Part shown: one piece after another, positions 1-10,479 of the stretch
How positions within the stretch are numbered: position 1 is the stretch's first letter
Layout: each line of letters starts with the position of its first letter
Origin: Flaveria trinervia
Taxonomy: Eukaryota; Streptophyta; Magnoliopsida; Asterales; Asteraceae
Direction: 5' to 3'
Assembly: GCA_025506515.1 (NCBI GenBank)
Contig: CM046442.1
Coordinates: forward strand, 11,173,154-11,237,153
DNA length: 64,000 nucleotides
Made by a program: the position numbers and the translations under genes
The notes under the pieces: model-generated
Databases searched by the model: none
Seen by the model: only the letters and a program-made list of their open reading frames with translations
Told to the model about the DNA's origin: nothing

Positions 1-480
1 TTTTATAACTCCACCAAGAAGAGTTAGTGAACATAAAGTTCAAACCATAAACCAATCATCTGTTTATCACAAACAAGCCTTACACAAAACTGGCTTATGA
101 AAAGAAAAGTCTAGTTCAATGTCTGGTAATGAGAACAAGAAGACGAATGATCTTCCCTCACCCTCTAATGGACAATGGGTGGAATTTATGATGTGTGATG
201 CCTTTGGGACACCCAAGCCGGTTAAGGCTTGGGTCCCTAACCTTAACTAATGTTTTCCATTGAATGTGCAGGTGTTAATAGTGCTGAAACAAATACTTGG
301 ATTATAGATAGCGGAGCATCCATGCACATGACTGGGAACCGAGCACTCCTGTCAAACGTCAAACAAATAAAAGGAGGCCATGTTTCATTTGCTGGAAACA
401 AGGAGGTTACATCATAGCTCAAGAGGAAGTGGGGAATCAGAAAGTGAAGTTTTACAAGGTAAACTATATTCAACAACTTC
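1..480 (+). pseudogene. CopA1 gag C-terminus remnant and copia aspartic protease
   Basis: The retropepsin motif WIIDSGASMHMTG is readable around 295-335, with the catalytic Asp in the DSGAS codons at 307-321. This form, DSGA followed by HMTG, is typical of Ty1/copia proteases, which cut the gag-pol polyprotein inside the virus-like particle. Upstream, the Lys/Pro-rich stretch at about 200-250 resembles the gag-protease linker but ends in a stop near 248. The protease frame is closed by TAG at about 417, followed by more stops before the GAG-pre-integrase segment at 488. The zinc knuckle of gag is not in the window. Confidence 0.75.
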
Positions 481-487
481 AAAATAA

Positions 488-1485
488 TTGCTTTCTGTCT
501 CCCAAATCTGTGACAAAGGATTTAAAGTAGTATTCGACAACAAGAAATGCTATGTTCTGAAAAAGGACTACGTGATCCCGGAGGACCAAGTCTTAATATC
601 AGGTTCAAGATATAACGACCTTTATGTCTTGGATCTTTCAAAAGCCTCCACAATGGATCATCAGTTCAGTGCTTCTTGTCCAAGGCTACTGAGAAGGATT
701 CAATCTCCTGGCATAGGAGAATGGGACACATCAATCCACGGAAGATGAACCACTTGATCCAGAATGATCTAGTGCGAGGAGTAAACGTCAAAAACTTCCA
801 ACTACCGGATTTTTGTGTAGCATGCAAGAAAGGCAAACAGACTAAGAAGTCTTATAAGGCAAAGAAAGTTCATTCCATAGAACTACCTCTTAAGCTTCTT
901 CATATGGATCTGTTTGGTATAGTCAGTACAAGGAGCATCGCCGGCGACTTGTGCTGTTATGTAGTTACAAATGACTACTCAAGATCCTCTTGGGTAATGT
1001 TTCTTAAATCAATTTCTAAAACATTTGAGTCATTCAAAGAGTTAGTAACTACTTTAGAGTCTCTCTACAAGCTGAAGGTAAGACAAGTACGCTCAAACAA
1101 TGGTACCGAGTTCAAGAATTAGTGGATGGAGGCTTTCTGTAAAGAAAAGGGAATTGTGCACGAGTTCACTTCTGCCTACACCCCACAAATGAACGGAGTT
1201 GCTGAGAGAAAGAATCGCAGCTTGATAGAGACAGCAAGGACGATGCTAGCAGACTCAAAACTACCCATCCAATTTTGGAATGAAGCAGTTGCCAATGCAT
1301 GTTACACTTTAAATCGAGTCCTGGTAGTAAAACGTCATAGTAAGACGTGTTACGAGCTACTTCAACGACGTAAACCAAATCTAGAGTACCTCGAACCATT
1401 TCGCACACCTTGCACCCTTTTGAAGAAAACTCAGGAAGGAAAGTTTAGTGAGAAGGCTGAAGAAGGAATTTCCTAGGATACAACA
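488..1485 (+). pseudogene. CopA1 GAG-pre-integrase and integrase, broken
   Basis: Residues of the GAG-pre-integrase domain start at 488 (LLSVSQICDKGF). The frame shifts near 690 into the zinc-binding segment WHRRMGH...CVACKKGK (H-H-C-C, about 709-830). The integrase core follows, with the first catalytic Asp in HMDLFG. The second should sit in the usual S-D-N-G-T-E-F context but is read as SNNGTEF (Asn codon at 1096-1098), so a DDE residue is lost. A TAG at 1120-1122 interrupts the core, which continues in frame with the Glu of ERKNRSLIE. Integrase normally joins element cDNA to host DNA; this copy cannot. A further frameshift lies near 1475. Confidence 0.85.
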
Positions 1486-2139
1486 TACCGAATAAGAGAG
1501 TTTACAATAACTCAACGGGTCAAGTAGAAGTGTGGTGTAACGTGGACGTTCAGAGATACACCACCCCCCAACTAGAAAAGGCCCCGTATTCTTTTTCGAT
1601 TATGATGGATTCTTGAAGTCCTTCAACATCTCTCTCTCCACTTCTAAAGATGAGTTAGCTACCAAGATAATGTATGAGGTCCTAAACACATCGCCCCTAT
1701 ACTCAACAACATCTGGCTCTCAAGGCTAGTCTTCTAGTAACTCAGGGGGAGCACTAGAGGAAAGTGACTCCTCTTCGGACGATGAATAAGTGGAAAATGT
1801 TCAGGTGGATCAGGAGGAACAGGTTCCAACCACTACAAGTACACACACATCAGATGTTGATGCCTCTGACACTTCGGAACCCCATACTCCCATTGCCTCA
1901 GATACTGAACCTGTGGTTCATAATCTAGATAATAAGGTAGTTGTACCCACCATTCCTGGATCTCGTCTAAATGTTTACCATCCTCTGGACAATGTCATAG
2001 GGGATGTACAATCAGGAGTACAGACAAGAAATTAGCTATATTCAGCTGATTATGCCTCAGTTATGGAAAAAGGCTACCTTCATGATGGTGCTTATCGATG
2101 CTTTGTGTCTCAATTTGAGCCAAAATATGTAAGTGATGC
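1486..2139 (+). pseudogene. CopA1 integrase-RT linker, degenerate
   Basis: This stretch joins integrase to RT. The only readable piece is 1790-2035, a Thr/Asp/Ser-rich linker (DTSEPHTPIASD and similar) without a catalytic domain, as is usual at this position in copia polyproteins. Several stops and frame changes lie between 1486 and 1790. A polypurine run, CAGGGGGAGCAC, at about 1744-1755 resembles the 3' polypurine tract of the same element; see the finding on internal polypurine tracts. Confidence 0.6.
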
Positions 2140-3125
2140 CTTAAACGATGAGGCTGGGTGAGTGCCATGCAAGAAGAGCTTTTTCAATTCAAGAAGTTAG
2201 GTGTGTGGACTCTGGTGGACAGACCTAAAGGTGCTAAGGTCATTGGCACTAAATGGGTTTTAAAATGCAAGAAGGATGACCAAGGGGTCATTATCAGAAA
2301 CATGGCTCAGCTTGTAGTTCAAGGATTTTGACAAGTCGAGGGAATCGATTACAACGAAGTGTTTGCACCCGTGGCAAGAATGGAAGCAATACGTATCTTC
2401 CTAGCCTATGCATCATATATGAAGATTAAAGTCTATCAGCTCGATGTGAAAAGTGCATTCCTTCATGGTGAAATTCGAGAAACAGTGTATGTCAGTCAAC
2501 CTGAGAGATTTGAGGATCCGTATCATTGGGACAGAGTTTACAAACTGGACAAGGCTCTATATGGGCTTCATCAAGCCCCTAGAGCCTGGTATGAGAAACT
2601 CTCGACTCATCTTGTTAAACACGGGTTTCGAAGAGGAGTGATTGATTGTACATTATTTATCAAAGAGAAGGATGGTGACTTACTGCTTGTACAGATCTAT
2701 GTTGATGACATAATCTTCGGTTCCAAGAACGAAGATTTATGTAAGGAATTTGAAGCAGTTATGAAGGCTGAATTTGAGATGAGTGCCATGGGAGAGATGA
2801 AATTCTTTCTCGGGTTACAGGTGGATCAGACACCACAGGGGATATTTTGACATCAGAAAATGTATGTAGGCGATATTCTCAGTCGGTTTGATATGGAGAA
2901 TGCTTCCGCAGCTGGGACTCCACTTGCTACAAACCATGATATAGCGCCCGACGAGAATGGTGATCTGGTGGATGCTACCATGTACCAAGGCATGATTGGA
3001 TCTCTCATGTATCTCACTGCCTCACGACCTGACATCATGTACACAACGTGTCTCTGCTCAAGATATCAAGCTAAACCGAAAGTCAACCATCTAATTAGAG
3101 TCAAACGGATATTTCGTTTCTAAAG
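2140..3125 (+). pseudogene. CopA1 reverse transcriptase (copia type), mostly readable
   Basis: The RT_2-type reverse transcriptase of Ty1/copia is readable in one frame from about 2155. Motif A is YQLDVKSAFLHGE (catalytic Asp present), followed by the conserved KALYGLHQAPRAWYE block. The catalytic box is YVDDIIFGS, with YVDD at 2698-2709. GSLMYLTASRPDIM marks the connection to RNase H. Stops occur at about 2329 (TGA), 2848-2850 (TGA, in place of an expected sense codon after the GIF residues) and 3121. All three RT aspartates survive, so the catalytic core is intact on paper although the reading frame is not. Confidence 0.9.
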
Positions 3126-3680
3126 GGTACCCCAACACTCGGGTTGTGGTATCCTCATGATGATGATTTCGAGCTTACAACATATAGTGACTTGGATTAC
3201 GGCGGTTGCAAAACGAACTACAAGTCAATATCAGTGGGATGCCAATTCTTTGGGAGAAGATTAGTCACGTGGCAGTGTAAGAAGCAGACATCAGTTGCAC
3301 TGTCAACTTGTGAAGCTGAATATGTTGCTACGGCAAGCTGCTGTTCTCAAATCATATGGATTCAACAGCAAATGCGAGACTACGGTTTGAAATTCTCTAA
3401 CACTCCTATATTTGTTGATAATTTTGCTGCTATAGCCGTAACTAAAAATCTGGTCCAACATCCTAAGACTAAACACATCAGCATTTAAATATCACTTATA
3501 CGTGATTGTTTTGAAAAGAATTTAATCGATGTTGTTAAAATTAATACGGATTTTCAACGCGTTGACCTTTTCACAAAAGCCTTTGATAAATCATGTTTCT
3601 ATATCTGTTAAAGGTCAACGGCGTTAAAAAGAAAAGTGATGTGATTTCCGACGATGACAGTACTCAGTCCGACAAGTAGA
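3126..3680 (+). pseudogene. CopA1 RNase H and pol C-terminus
   Basis: The copia RNase H domain lies at 3144-3488. It contains SDLDYGGC (first Asp), a CKKQTSVALS block, CEAEYVA (Glu) and FVDNFAAIAV (Asp), followed by the VQHPKTKHI block that ends copia pol proteins. A frameshift or stop at 3121-3144 separates it from RT, and a TAA at 3486-3488 truncates it. The usual pol C-terminal tail (a DLFTKAF-like string) can still be read in another frame near 3560-3590. RNase H degrades the RNA strand during cDNA synthesis. Confidence 0.85.
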
Positions 3681-5219
3681 TTTTATTTTACTTTTAATTT
3701 TTATATTTATTTTATTATTTATTTAGTTCTTCGCCTGTTAAAATCCTAAAAGCAAAACTTTTCGGTTTTAGAATTTTAGGAGAGAATAGGTAAGTTAGTA
3801 TTTAATTTAGTACATAAAAAAACGAGGGAGGAGGACAGGCAAGCTAAGAGAAATGAGATCGTATCTGTGATACTGATTCAATGACTATGGAAAATGATAG
3901 TACACTTGAACAAATAGTTTGGGAGTTTAAAAGAAGAAGTTGTTTAATATGTAAAATTCAAAGTATAAGTCTCAGAAGTCTAAGCAAAAATAAATGGAAA
4001 AATAATAATAAACTAGCTACCACTAAGGTAACATGGAAAAAGTAGACCTAGAGGTTGCTAAACCATTTGATGATGTGTAGGTAGATTCAACACAATAGAT
4101 AAGTAGACCTCTTTGGTGATGTCAAGCTCAAACTAAGTTATTCAACAAGCTGTGGGTTATCATCTTATCCCTGGTTAACACAATCAACAAAGTTCCAATA
4201 AGGGGTGACGAGCAAAATAAACGCCACAAATGTGTGCGGATGACCAAAAAATAAGCAAAGCACATAATGAAAAATGCAAAAAGCAATCAAGGTAATAACC
4301 TATGTTGTTGGTGGGATCTGTGCAAAAACAATAAAATTGCTCAAACAAGAAGATAGGTTGTGTGCCTCTCTGCTGTGCGGTGGCACTGACCTGAGGATAA
4401 GCACAACCTAAATATTCTAGCATTCATTGGTGTTTGCACCTTTCTTCTATGCGGTGGCACTAACATGAGGCTTTGCAACTCTTTGAAAGCTCTAGAATAG
4501 TTTCTTCTTGAATACTACCCGTAGACCGCTCAAAATCTCCTGAGGAATATTGATTACCATATAAACGTGGGATCCACAAATTCTTATTAAAATAATTAAA
4601 CCTTAAACCATCACCAATCTGTTTCAAAAGTCTATGTATGGATTTAAGAGGACAAGTATACTGACAATCATCGTGGCTGCAACTCTTGAAAGTCAAAACC
4701 ACTGTGTGCATCTTGTGGTACTAGTATGATTTCTGAGACTTGCTAATGACTCTCGATGAAAACAAGAATCGAGCATCAAAAGGTTTTGATAACAAGTCCC
4801 GAATGATTTGATTTACCTGTATGATTCCATAATGAATAGCTCCACTTATGGTCAAAATAACTTGAAGCTGCCTGTTCAAGAAATAAATCTGTTGGATATC
4901 TATCTTAGGATTTCCACCTCACACAAAAACTTACACAAATATGTGTTACTTCTGTTTTTCAGTTCTAGTAGTTTCATTTGTTTAATTTTGTCAGTTTAGT
5001 TGTTAAAAGTCGGACTATGTATTAAAATTCTGTCTGGAACTTAATCACTAAAAAGGGTCAAATCTGAGGTGACCAAAATGGGTTTTTCTAATGTTAAAAG
5101 AATCACGTCTGAGGTGATCAAAAGTTTTCAAAGTTGAAATGGTCATGTCTGTGATGATCGAATGGGCAAAATGTCGTATCAATAAGAAAAAGGAATAATG
5201 ATGAATGGTAAAGTCGAAA
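3681..5219 (+). other. CopA1 pol-ORF3 spacer, part 1: non-coding but conserved with CopA2
   Basis: No coding potential is visible. The stretch aligns by eye, in inverted orientation, with CopA2 at about 35990-37560. Shared landmarks are a TTAAAATCCTAAAA block and GATCGTATCTGTGATACYG. There is also a duplicated block containing GGTGGCACTGACCTGAGG (about 4378-4396 and a diverged second copy near 4452-4470), and three spaced copies of GTCTGAGGTGATC-like words at 5060-5160. Both copies have the duplicated block and the three-copy set, so these predate the split of the two elements. Confidence 0.7.
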
Positions 5220-5680
5220 TCATAAGTATGAGCCCATTCGCACGACTGGACCATGAGTATGGACCAGCCGTACGATTGGACCAAATGAATGAATGGTCAT
5301 AAAGTCGAAATCATAAGAATGAGCCCATTCGCATGACTGGACCATGAGCATGAACCATCCATACGATTGGACCATCCTTATTAGTCCAATTACACGACTA
5401 AACCACACACATGGCCCAAATGTGCGATTGGACCATCAGCATGAGTAATCTCACACAATTGGTTCACAAAATGAACCAATCGCATGAATGGAGGTGACCG
5501 AATGACACAGTCGCACGATTAAAGGTGACCGACTATGCCAGTCGCACGACTGATCCTCAGTCGCACGAATTAAGTATGCGACTGGGCTCAGTCGCACGAC
5601 TGAAGAAAACCCTAGTATAAAAGGAGAGGGAGTCGGTCGCAGTCGCTCACACTCCCAAATCGCCTCCAAATCGCACGACT
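5220..5680 (+). repeat. Palindrome array 1 of CopA1 (upstream of ORF3)
   Basis: Many copies of a CG-centred imperfect palindrome of the type CAGTCGNNCGACTG or CATTCGNNCGAATG occur every 20-40 bp, interspersed with GGACCATGAGYATG-like linkers. The best copies are around 5510-5600 (CAGTCGCACGACTGA forms). The array leads directly into a TATA box at 5616. The same word is found in the LTR of this element and in CopA2. Confidence 0.85.
5616..5624 (+). promoter_or_regulatory. Putative internal TATA box for ORF3 (CopA1)
   Basis: TATAAAAGG follows ACCCTAG immediately downstream of palindrome array 1. The LTR of this element has the same order: array, an ACCCTA run, then TATAAATT at 10173-10180. A conserved splice donor (TACAG/GTACA) lies 147 bp downstream; in CopA2 the corresponding distance is about 140 bp. 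This suggests a promoter for ORF3 that is separate from the LTR; activity is inferred. Confidence 0.55.
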
Positions 5681-5762
5681 CTACCGTTACTCTGTCCGAT
5701 TTTCATTTGACCATTATAGACTACAAATTGTTGTGTTCTGAAGATTTCCGGTGATTATACAG

Positions 5763-6300
5763 GTACAGTGTGGTGCAATCTACTCAAATGTCAATAGATT
5801 CGTGCCCTAATTGACTGAATGTAGCCCTACATAGAACCGAGATTTAGTTTGACCAATATTCTAATAAAACCAAGTATATTGTGAAATTAAAGGCTATTAG
5901 GTGTTATATCGGCCACTTGCAAAACTAATGAGCCAAACCACGACGTCTAACATTAAGTTTTGCTCAAAATTTGAATTTGAATTGAACAAACAGTCTGTCA
6001 TGCGAATGGACACCCGGATGAACTTCAATCGCACGACTGAGCTGGGAAAATGGCTCAATCGCACGACTGTACCATGCGTATGAGTTTAGTTGCACGACTG
6101 GTGTAACCGCATGAGATAGCATACGACTGGTGTAACCGCATGAGATAGCATACGACTGATCCAAGTCGCATGCCCAGTCGTGCGTAAGAGCTCAATCGCA
6201 TGACTAAATCTTAATCGCACAGTTCATTCGCACGACAAAACATAAAACTTCAAGTTCAAATAAATCAAATTGTTACTCATCAAGACACACTACCGTTTAT
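5763..6300 (+). other. Putative 5'-UTR intron of ORF3 (CopA1), containing palindrome array 2
   Basis: The donor GTACAGTG at 5763 follows GATTATACAG. The matching place in CopA2 reads GATTTTACAG followed by GTACATTA. In CopA2 a good acceptor (TTTTGTGTTTCAG) lies just before the ORF3 ATG, giving an intron of about 542 bp. The same length here would end near 6300, but no clean AG is visible at that point, so the acceptor of this copy looks mutated. At 5990-6245 the intron contains a second cluster of the CAGTCGNNCGACTG palindrome. Confidence 0.45.
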
Positions 6301-6307
6301 TTGCATT

Positions 6308-8386
6308 ATGCGACATATGACAAGTCGTTGGCCCATGAGAACTAAGTACAATATTTATGCTCAACTAGATCTCACCTCCAGGAATGCTGCATATTTCTCA
6401 GGCATTATCACTTTCCTACGGAGATTGAGGATCTTTCATGCCATATCTACTCCATGCACACCATACCGATCACTTCAGCAAGCCTTTTGGGAAGGCGCGG
6501 TTGTCGATAGGACATTAGAGTCCCACCGGATTAGGAGCTCTATCTTGGGTCATGCTATAGAGATCACAAAGGAGGATCTCAGGACTGTTTTAGAGTTTGG
6601 AGACGACGTTGACTGTCCGACCCGACTGCACCCACTGATAGTGCGCGGCTTCTTCCTACGAGCCAAGTACTCGGGGGACATCATCGCAGGTGTTCTCAAC
6701 AAGAGGAACTGTGCCCCAATTCAAGTACTTGGCACATGTGCTGCTTAAGTGGATTGCCTCCAGAAAGGGAGGCTTCGATAAGCTATCGGATCAGATTCAG
6801 AATGCCTACGTGGCGTTGGTGCTGAATCATCCTTTCAGCTTCTCTAGGATGATCTTCACCTATCTGGTGGAGAACATCGAGGCCAAGGGGAAGGAGGGAT
6901 TTTGTATGTACCCGCGCTTCATGCAGATGATCATTGATCAGAAGCTCCCTCAGCTACCTAAGGAGAAGGAGGACACTATGGTGCTCGAGGTGATGGACGA
7001 TACCACCTTGGGCAGGATGAAAGTGTACAGGGGGAAGCAGGTGAAACCCCCTGTCAGGAGGCTGTTCGGGCATCTGGCCCGTGAGGACTATGTGGCGCCG
7101 TCACGAAGGAAGTGGCGCTACGACGACAGGGACTCAGATACGGAGCAGATTCTGCTCCCCAATGATGAGTCAGATGATGATGACAGTGGTGATGGTGGAG
7201 ACTCTGGCCCCACTTCATCTAGGGCCCCCACTACAGACGTTACACCTCCACCACCTACTCATGGAGAGGCTGCCACAATAGGTTTCCATCAGGATTTCAG
7301 ACCTGATGAGGAGGAAAGTGATGATGAGCCGTTGACGAGAACAGTGGGCAGTAGGGTGGTTGCCACCGAACGTGGAATGGAGGCGGTTGGAGGATGCCAA
7401 GCTGCGTGTGAGGAGACTACTAAAGATCCTACTTATACCACAGACTAGCCCAACATCCTAGGGGGAGCATCCTCCTTGAGCGGTTCGAGGAAGAAGAGGA
7501 TGGCTCAGCCCCATGGGATGAAGCTGAAAAGATGGAGGTTCACGCTGATTCCTACCTCCACCACCACTGCCACCATATCTACCACCAACACTGCCACCAT
7601 ATCTACCACCACCACTCACTTACCCACCATCACCACTACTACCACCTCACCCACCATCACTACCGCAGCCACTCCACCACCTATCTACACTATGTCCACC
7701 ACCACTACACCCTACCCATCACCACCCACACATATACCACCACCCAAATTCACCACAGCCACCCACACCACCACCAACCACCAGCCCGGACCATCATCCC
7801 ACCAGCCATTCACTATAGGACCCTCCCTACCTTCTGTTGGGGTAGAGGATCAGCTGGCAACACTTAACAAGATGGTACTGAAGCTGTGGGTTGCTGAAGA
7901 GGAAAGAGCTGCACAAATCAGACAGCTTGTGGAGCAGAACGCTACCCAAGCACAACAGATCGCTTAGCAGGCCTAGCTAATAGACGATCAGACTCAGCAG
8001 ATGGCTACTCAAAGTCAAGAGATTGCCCAACTCCAAGAGCATAAAGTTCTATCAACAAAGAAGATGGAGGAGTTAGAGGCTGCAAAAAGATCATCATGCT
8101 CAAGCTAAAGGAACAAAGGATGAGCCTCTGAAGATAAGAGAAAGGGATGGTGATGACGATGGTGATGACGATGATGATGAGGATTTTGATGAAGAGTATG
8201 ATGATGAGGATGAAACAGAGGGAGGAGATGATGAAGGTGCAGGAGATGGAGGAGATGACAAAGAAGAAAGTGATGCATCTGCATCGGGTGCTACACAAGC
8301 TAGTGAGAGGCGGACCAAGAAGAATCAAGATCAGGGTGCCTCGACCTCAGCCCCGACTGCAGAGGAGCACATGATTCAGGACAAAC
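6308..8386 (+). pseudogene. CopA1 ORF3 coding exon 1 (extra ORF downstream of pol; env-like position)
   Basis: Function unknown. It starts with ATGs at 6308 and 6317. The N-terminal module (to about 7080) has an AFWEGAVVDR block, then GGFDKLSDQIQNAYVALVL, FSFSRMIF and CMYPRFMQMIID. The same pattern is seen in CopA2 and, more diverged, in CopB. An acidic stretch (DESDDDDSGDGGD) follows, then a Thr/Pro-rich low-complexity region at 7540-7800 built from ACC/CAC repeats, a predicted coiled coil at 7840-8095 (QIRQLVEQNATQAQQIA and on), and a run of Asp/Glu at 8140-8260. The copy is decayed: frameshift near 6710, in-frame TAG at 7446, stops at 7965 and 7974, and another frame change near 8095. The stalk plus coiled-coil architecture at this position recalls Sirevirus env-like ORFs, but I see no convincing membrane anchor. 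Confidence 0.75.
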
Positions 8387-8533
8387 GTAATGCCTAGATG
8401 TTTATGTAATTTTAAATCATGTGTAATTGAATAATGTATTAAACTCATGTACATTATGTTTATATTTAGTTAATATTTTACTGTCTTGATTATTGACTAA
8501 TGGTTGATGTATTTATGTGTTTAAATCAAGCAG
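8387..8533 (+). other. Intron inside ORF3 of CopA1
   Basis: Exon 1 ends CAGGACAAAC; the intron begins GTAATG and ends TTAAATCAAGCAG. It is 147 bp and strongly T/A-rich, unlike the flanking coding sequence. Removing it joins the acidic domain in frame to HHSSQQEEYDVAP of exon 2. CopA2 has an AT-rich insert of 136 bp at the identical place with GTAAAT and AATCAAACAG borders. Conservation of both borders in two diverged copies is the main evidence. Confidence 0.65.
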
Positions 8534-9738
8534 ATCATTCATCTCAGCAAGAAGAGTACGATGTTGCTCCCCTTCAGCAAATCAAGTCTCAACTGATAAT
8601 GATACTTGATTTGCAAGGGATTGTCAGGAGGTTTGTGAGTTATACTCCTAAAGAAGGAGAAATAATTCATGACCATACTGATGAGCAACTAGCTGAGATA
8701 TTACGACTGAATCCAGATGAAATAGTGAAGGATGCTCTTACAGTTGACATGGATAGTGATGATGAGCTTAATGATGTGGACGAGATAGAGATTGAAGACG
8801 TCACAACCCAACATTATCCAGAGTATGCTGACAACGAGGAAATGTAGTCCCCAATCTGGGTGACACTCTTGTCAGTGATATGTTCAAGAATCTGGATAAG
8901 ATGGAACAAGAATCAGAGAAGAATCCGGATCAAGCCCAAGCCTCGGATGTTGATGTCAACATCAAAAAGGCTGAATGGGTGGCATGTTTTGAGTAAATCC
9001 GAGCCTAACGCGTTGCTCCAAAGCCGAGTGCCTACACCAAGCTCTACAAAGTGAAGAAGCATCACAAGGTGTCAGGCAAGATTATCATGTGGGCCTATTT
9101 TGAAGATCTAAATGTATATGTTGTCAAGAGGGAGAAGGGAATTGAGTACTTCAGATTCCCACATGATCTAAAGACTCTCTCTAGTTTTGAGCTCAACCAG
9201 CTGGCCAAACTGAAGCTGTTATATACTGACCCAAGAAAGATGTCAGGCTGGTTTGAAGTTGCTTTGAAAAGAGAGTACCAAACCAGGTGGGCCAACTTCA
9301 AACCTCAACAACTGACGAGGTATATCAGAAGGTCTGAAGTTGATGCCATTACTGGAAAGCCAAAAATAATGCTGAAATGGAGTCCTCCGCGCACGATGTC
9401 AAGAATCCCTCTAAAGGAAATGCCACAGGACTTCACTCCACACTTCAAGTGGTGGTACTATGACTGGAGAATAGGTGAGGCGGTCATAGTTCCGAACATA
9501 GATGGGAATATGGAAACTATCAGGATTTATGACCCAATGTGGCTAGCTAACTTGTCTTTTGACGATGTCTACACTTTATACAAGTGCCCACTGTTCTATG
9601 ACGCGCAAGACATTATACAAGCCCTCTAGTTCCAATACGTGATAAGACTCTACTTTGCATTTGAAATACATGCAGGAGTTACAAGGGAGGACAAGTACAA
9701 GAAGTATGAAGAGCCGATGAAGAATGTTAGACAATAGA
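8534..9738 (+). pseudogene. CopA1 ORF3 coding exon 2 (C-terminal domain)
   Basis: Function unknown. It reads DVAPLQQIKSQL at the start, then an acidic helix-rich part (DELNDVDEIEIE). The best-conserved domain is at 9051-9738. It begins GKIIMWAYFEDLNVY, continues with a REKGIEYFRFPHDLKTL block and DPRKMSGWFE, a short RYIRRSEVDAITGKPK block and FTPHFKWWYYDWR, and ends in an IRIYDPMWLANLSFDDVYTL block. CopA2 matches it closely. The CopB ORF3 has a diverged counterpart (RKIIQWRFDEL...DVEREN). Breaks: frameshift near 8845, stops near 8994 and 9006, and a TAG at 9627-9629 replacing a Gln codon, after which the frame continues to the natural end near 9738. Confidence 0.75.
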
Positions 9739-9750
9739 GTAAGCTAGGTC

Positions 9751-9762
9751 CAAGGGGGAGTT
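9751..9762 (+). promoter_or_regulatory. Polypurine tract of CopA1
   Basis: CAAGGGGGAGTT lies immediately 5' of the LTR TG. It is the plus-strand primer site. The same GGGGGAGTT precedes the 3' LTRs of CopA2 and CopB. Confidence 0.85.
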
Positions 9763-10444
9763 TGTAGATACATATGTACCTAGTTTATGAGCTTAATGTA
9801 AAATGTCTTTCATGTCTTACATATATGTGATGAATGGGTATGAATGAAATACAATGTGTGGTTTATGCTTATAATGTTTAATATTTCATTGATCATTGTG
9901 TGTTAATGCATATTGAACTAACTATATAGGTGTGGTTGTTTACATAGTTCTTAGTCAATAATGGTTGAGAAACGTGCTTAAACTTAATCGTGTGAAGTTC
10001 TCATGCGAATGGACCATATGCATGAATATTTCATGCTAATGAACCAGTCGCACGAGTGAACCAGGAGACTGGATCAGTCGCATGATTGTAACATGAGATT
10101 GACTCAGTCGCACGACTGAATCTTCAGTCGTGCGGATGGATTAATCGCTCGTACTATTGGAAGACCCTAACCTATAAATTCCACTTAATTCATGGAAAAA
10201 CGTAACAATTCGAATCCCTACGCACTAAATTGTCCCCTAGCCGTCCAGAGACCCTAGAACACTTGTTCCAAGTTCATAGATCATAGTAAATCATCCTACT
10301 ATCGTTCTTAATGTTTAGTTTCATTCTTGGAGTGATTATACTTGCGTTTCACTGATTGGATCACCAATCAAATAGGATTTTGCACTATTTGGTTTGGTAC
10401 ACACATAAATCAGTTAGTACTCCGTACCAAAAGCGGTCCTAACA
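9763..10444 (+). repeat. CopA1 3' LTR (682 bp)
   Basis: It begins TGTAGATACATATG and ends CGGTCCTAACA. The CopA2 LTRs begin TGTTGATACATGCATG and end AGGTCCTAACA, so the borders are confirmed by an independent copy. It contains a palindrome array (10005-10155), a TATA box TATAAATT at 10173-10180 just after AAGACCCTAACC, and the shared U5-like end (CACTGATTGGATCRCCAATC). The first five bases after it, TTATC (10445-10449), are the expected target-site duplication; the partner copy would be left of the window. Confidence 0.85.
10005..10155 (+). repeat. Palindrome array in the CopA1 LTR
   Basis: Five to six copies of the CG-centred palindrome (CAGTCGCACGACTGA, CAGTCGTGCGGATGG, CAGTCGCATGATTG and variants) occur over 150 bp, ending about 20 bp upstream of the LTR TATA box. 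Confidence 0.8.
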
Positions 10445-10479
10445 TTATCCCCTAGTTGAGAGAATTTCGTCCCGAAATT

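Larger units (their letters stand above)
1..10444 (+). mobile_element. CopA1: Ty1/copia LTR retrotransposon, Sirevirus-like, 5' end outside the window
   Basis: The order on the + strand is aspartic protease, GAG-pre-integrase, integrase, reverse transcriptase and RNase H. That order, integrase before RT, is diagnostic of Ty1/copia. It is followed by a 2.6 kb spacer, an additional intron-split ORF3, a polypurine tract and an LTR that starts TG and ends CA. An extra ORF after pol in a copia element is the hallmark of Sireviruses; the lineage assignment is an inference. The 5' LTR and most of gag are left of base 1. The element is decayed by many stops and frameshifts. It abuts the 3' end of the internal region of Gyp1 and appears to be inserted within a few bases of where the Gyp1 3' LTR should begin. 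Confidence 0.9.

Noticed and set aside
5220..6245. Regularly spaced palindromes suggesting a CRISPR array
   Set aside because: Plant retrotransposon context, imperfect repeats, variable short linkers instead of unique spacers, no cas genes, and the same word is scattered through LTRs.
7532..7867. His/Tyr-rich ORF in CopA1
   Set aside because: An alternative frame of the ACC/CAC repeat; the Thr-rich frame continues into the coiled coil in this copy.
8005..8328. Ile/Ser-rich ORFs on the - strand
   Set aside because: Antisense of the Asp/Glu (GAT/GAC) run of ORF3.
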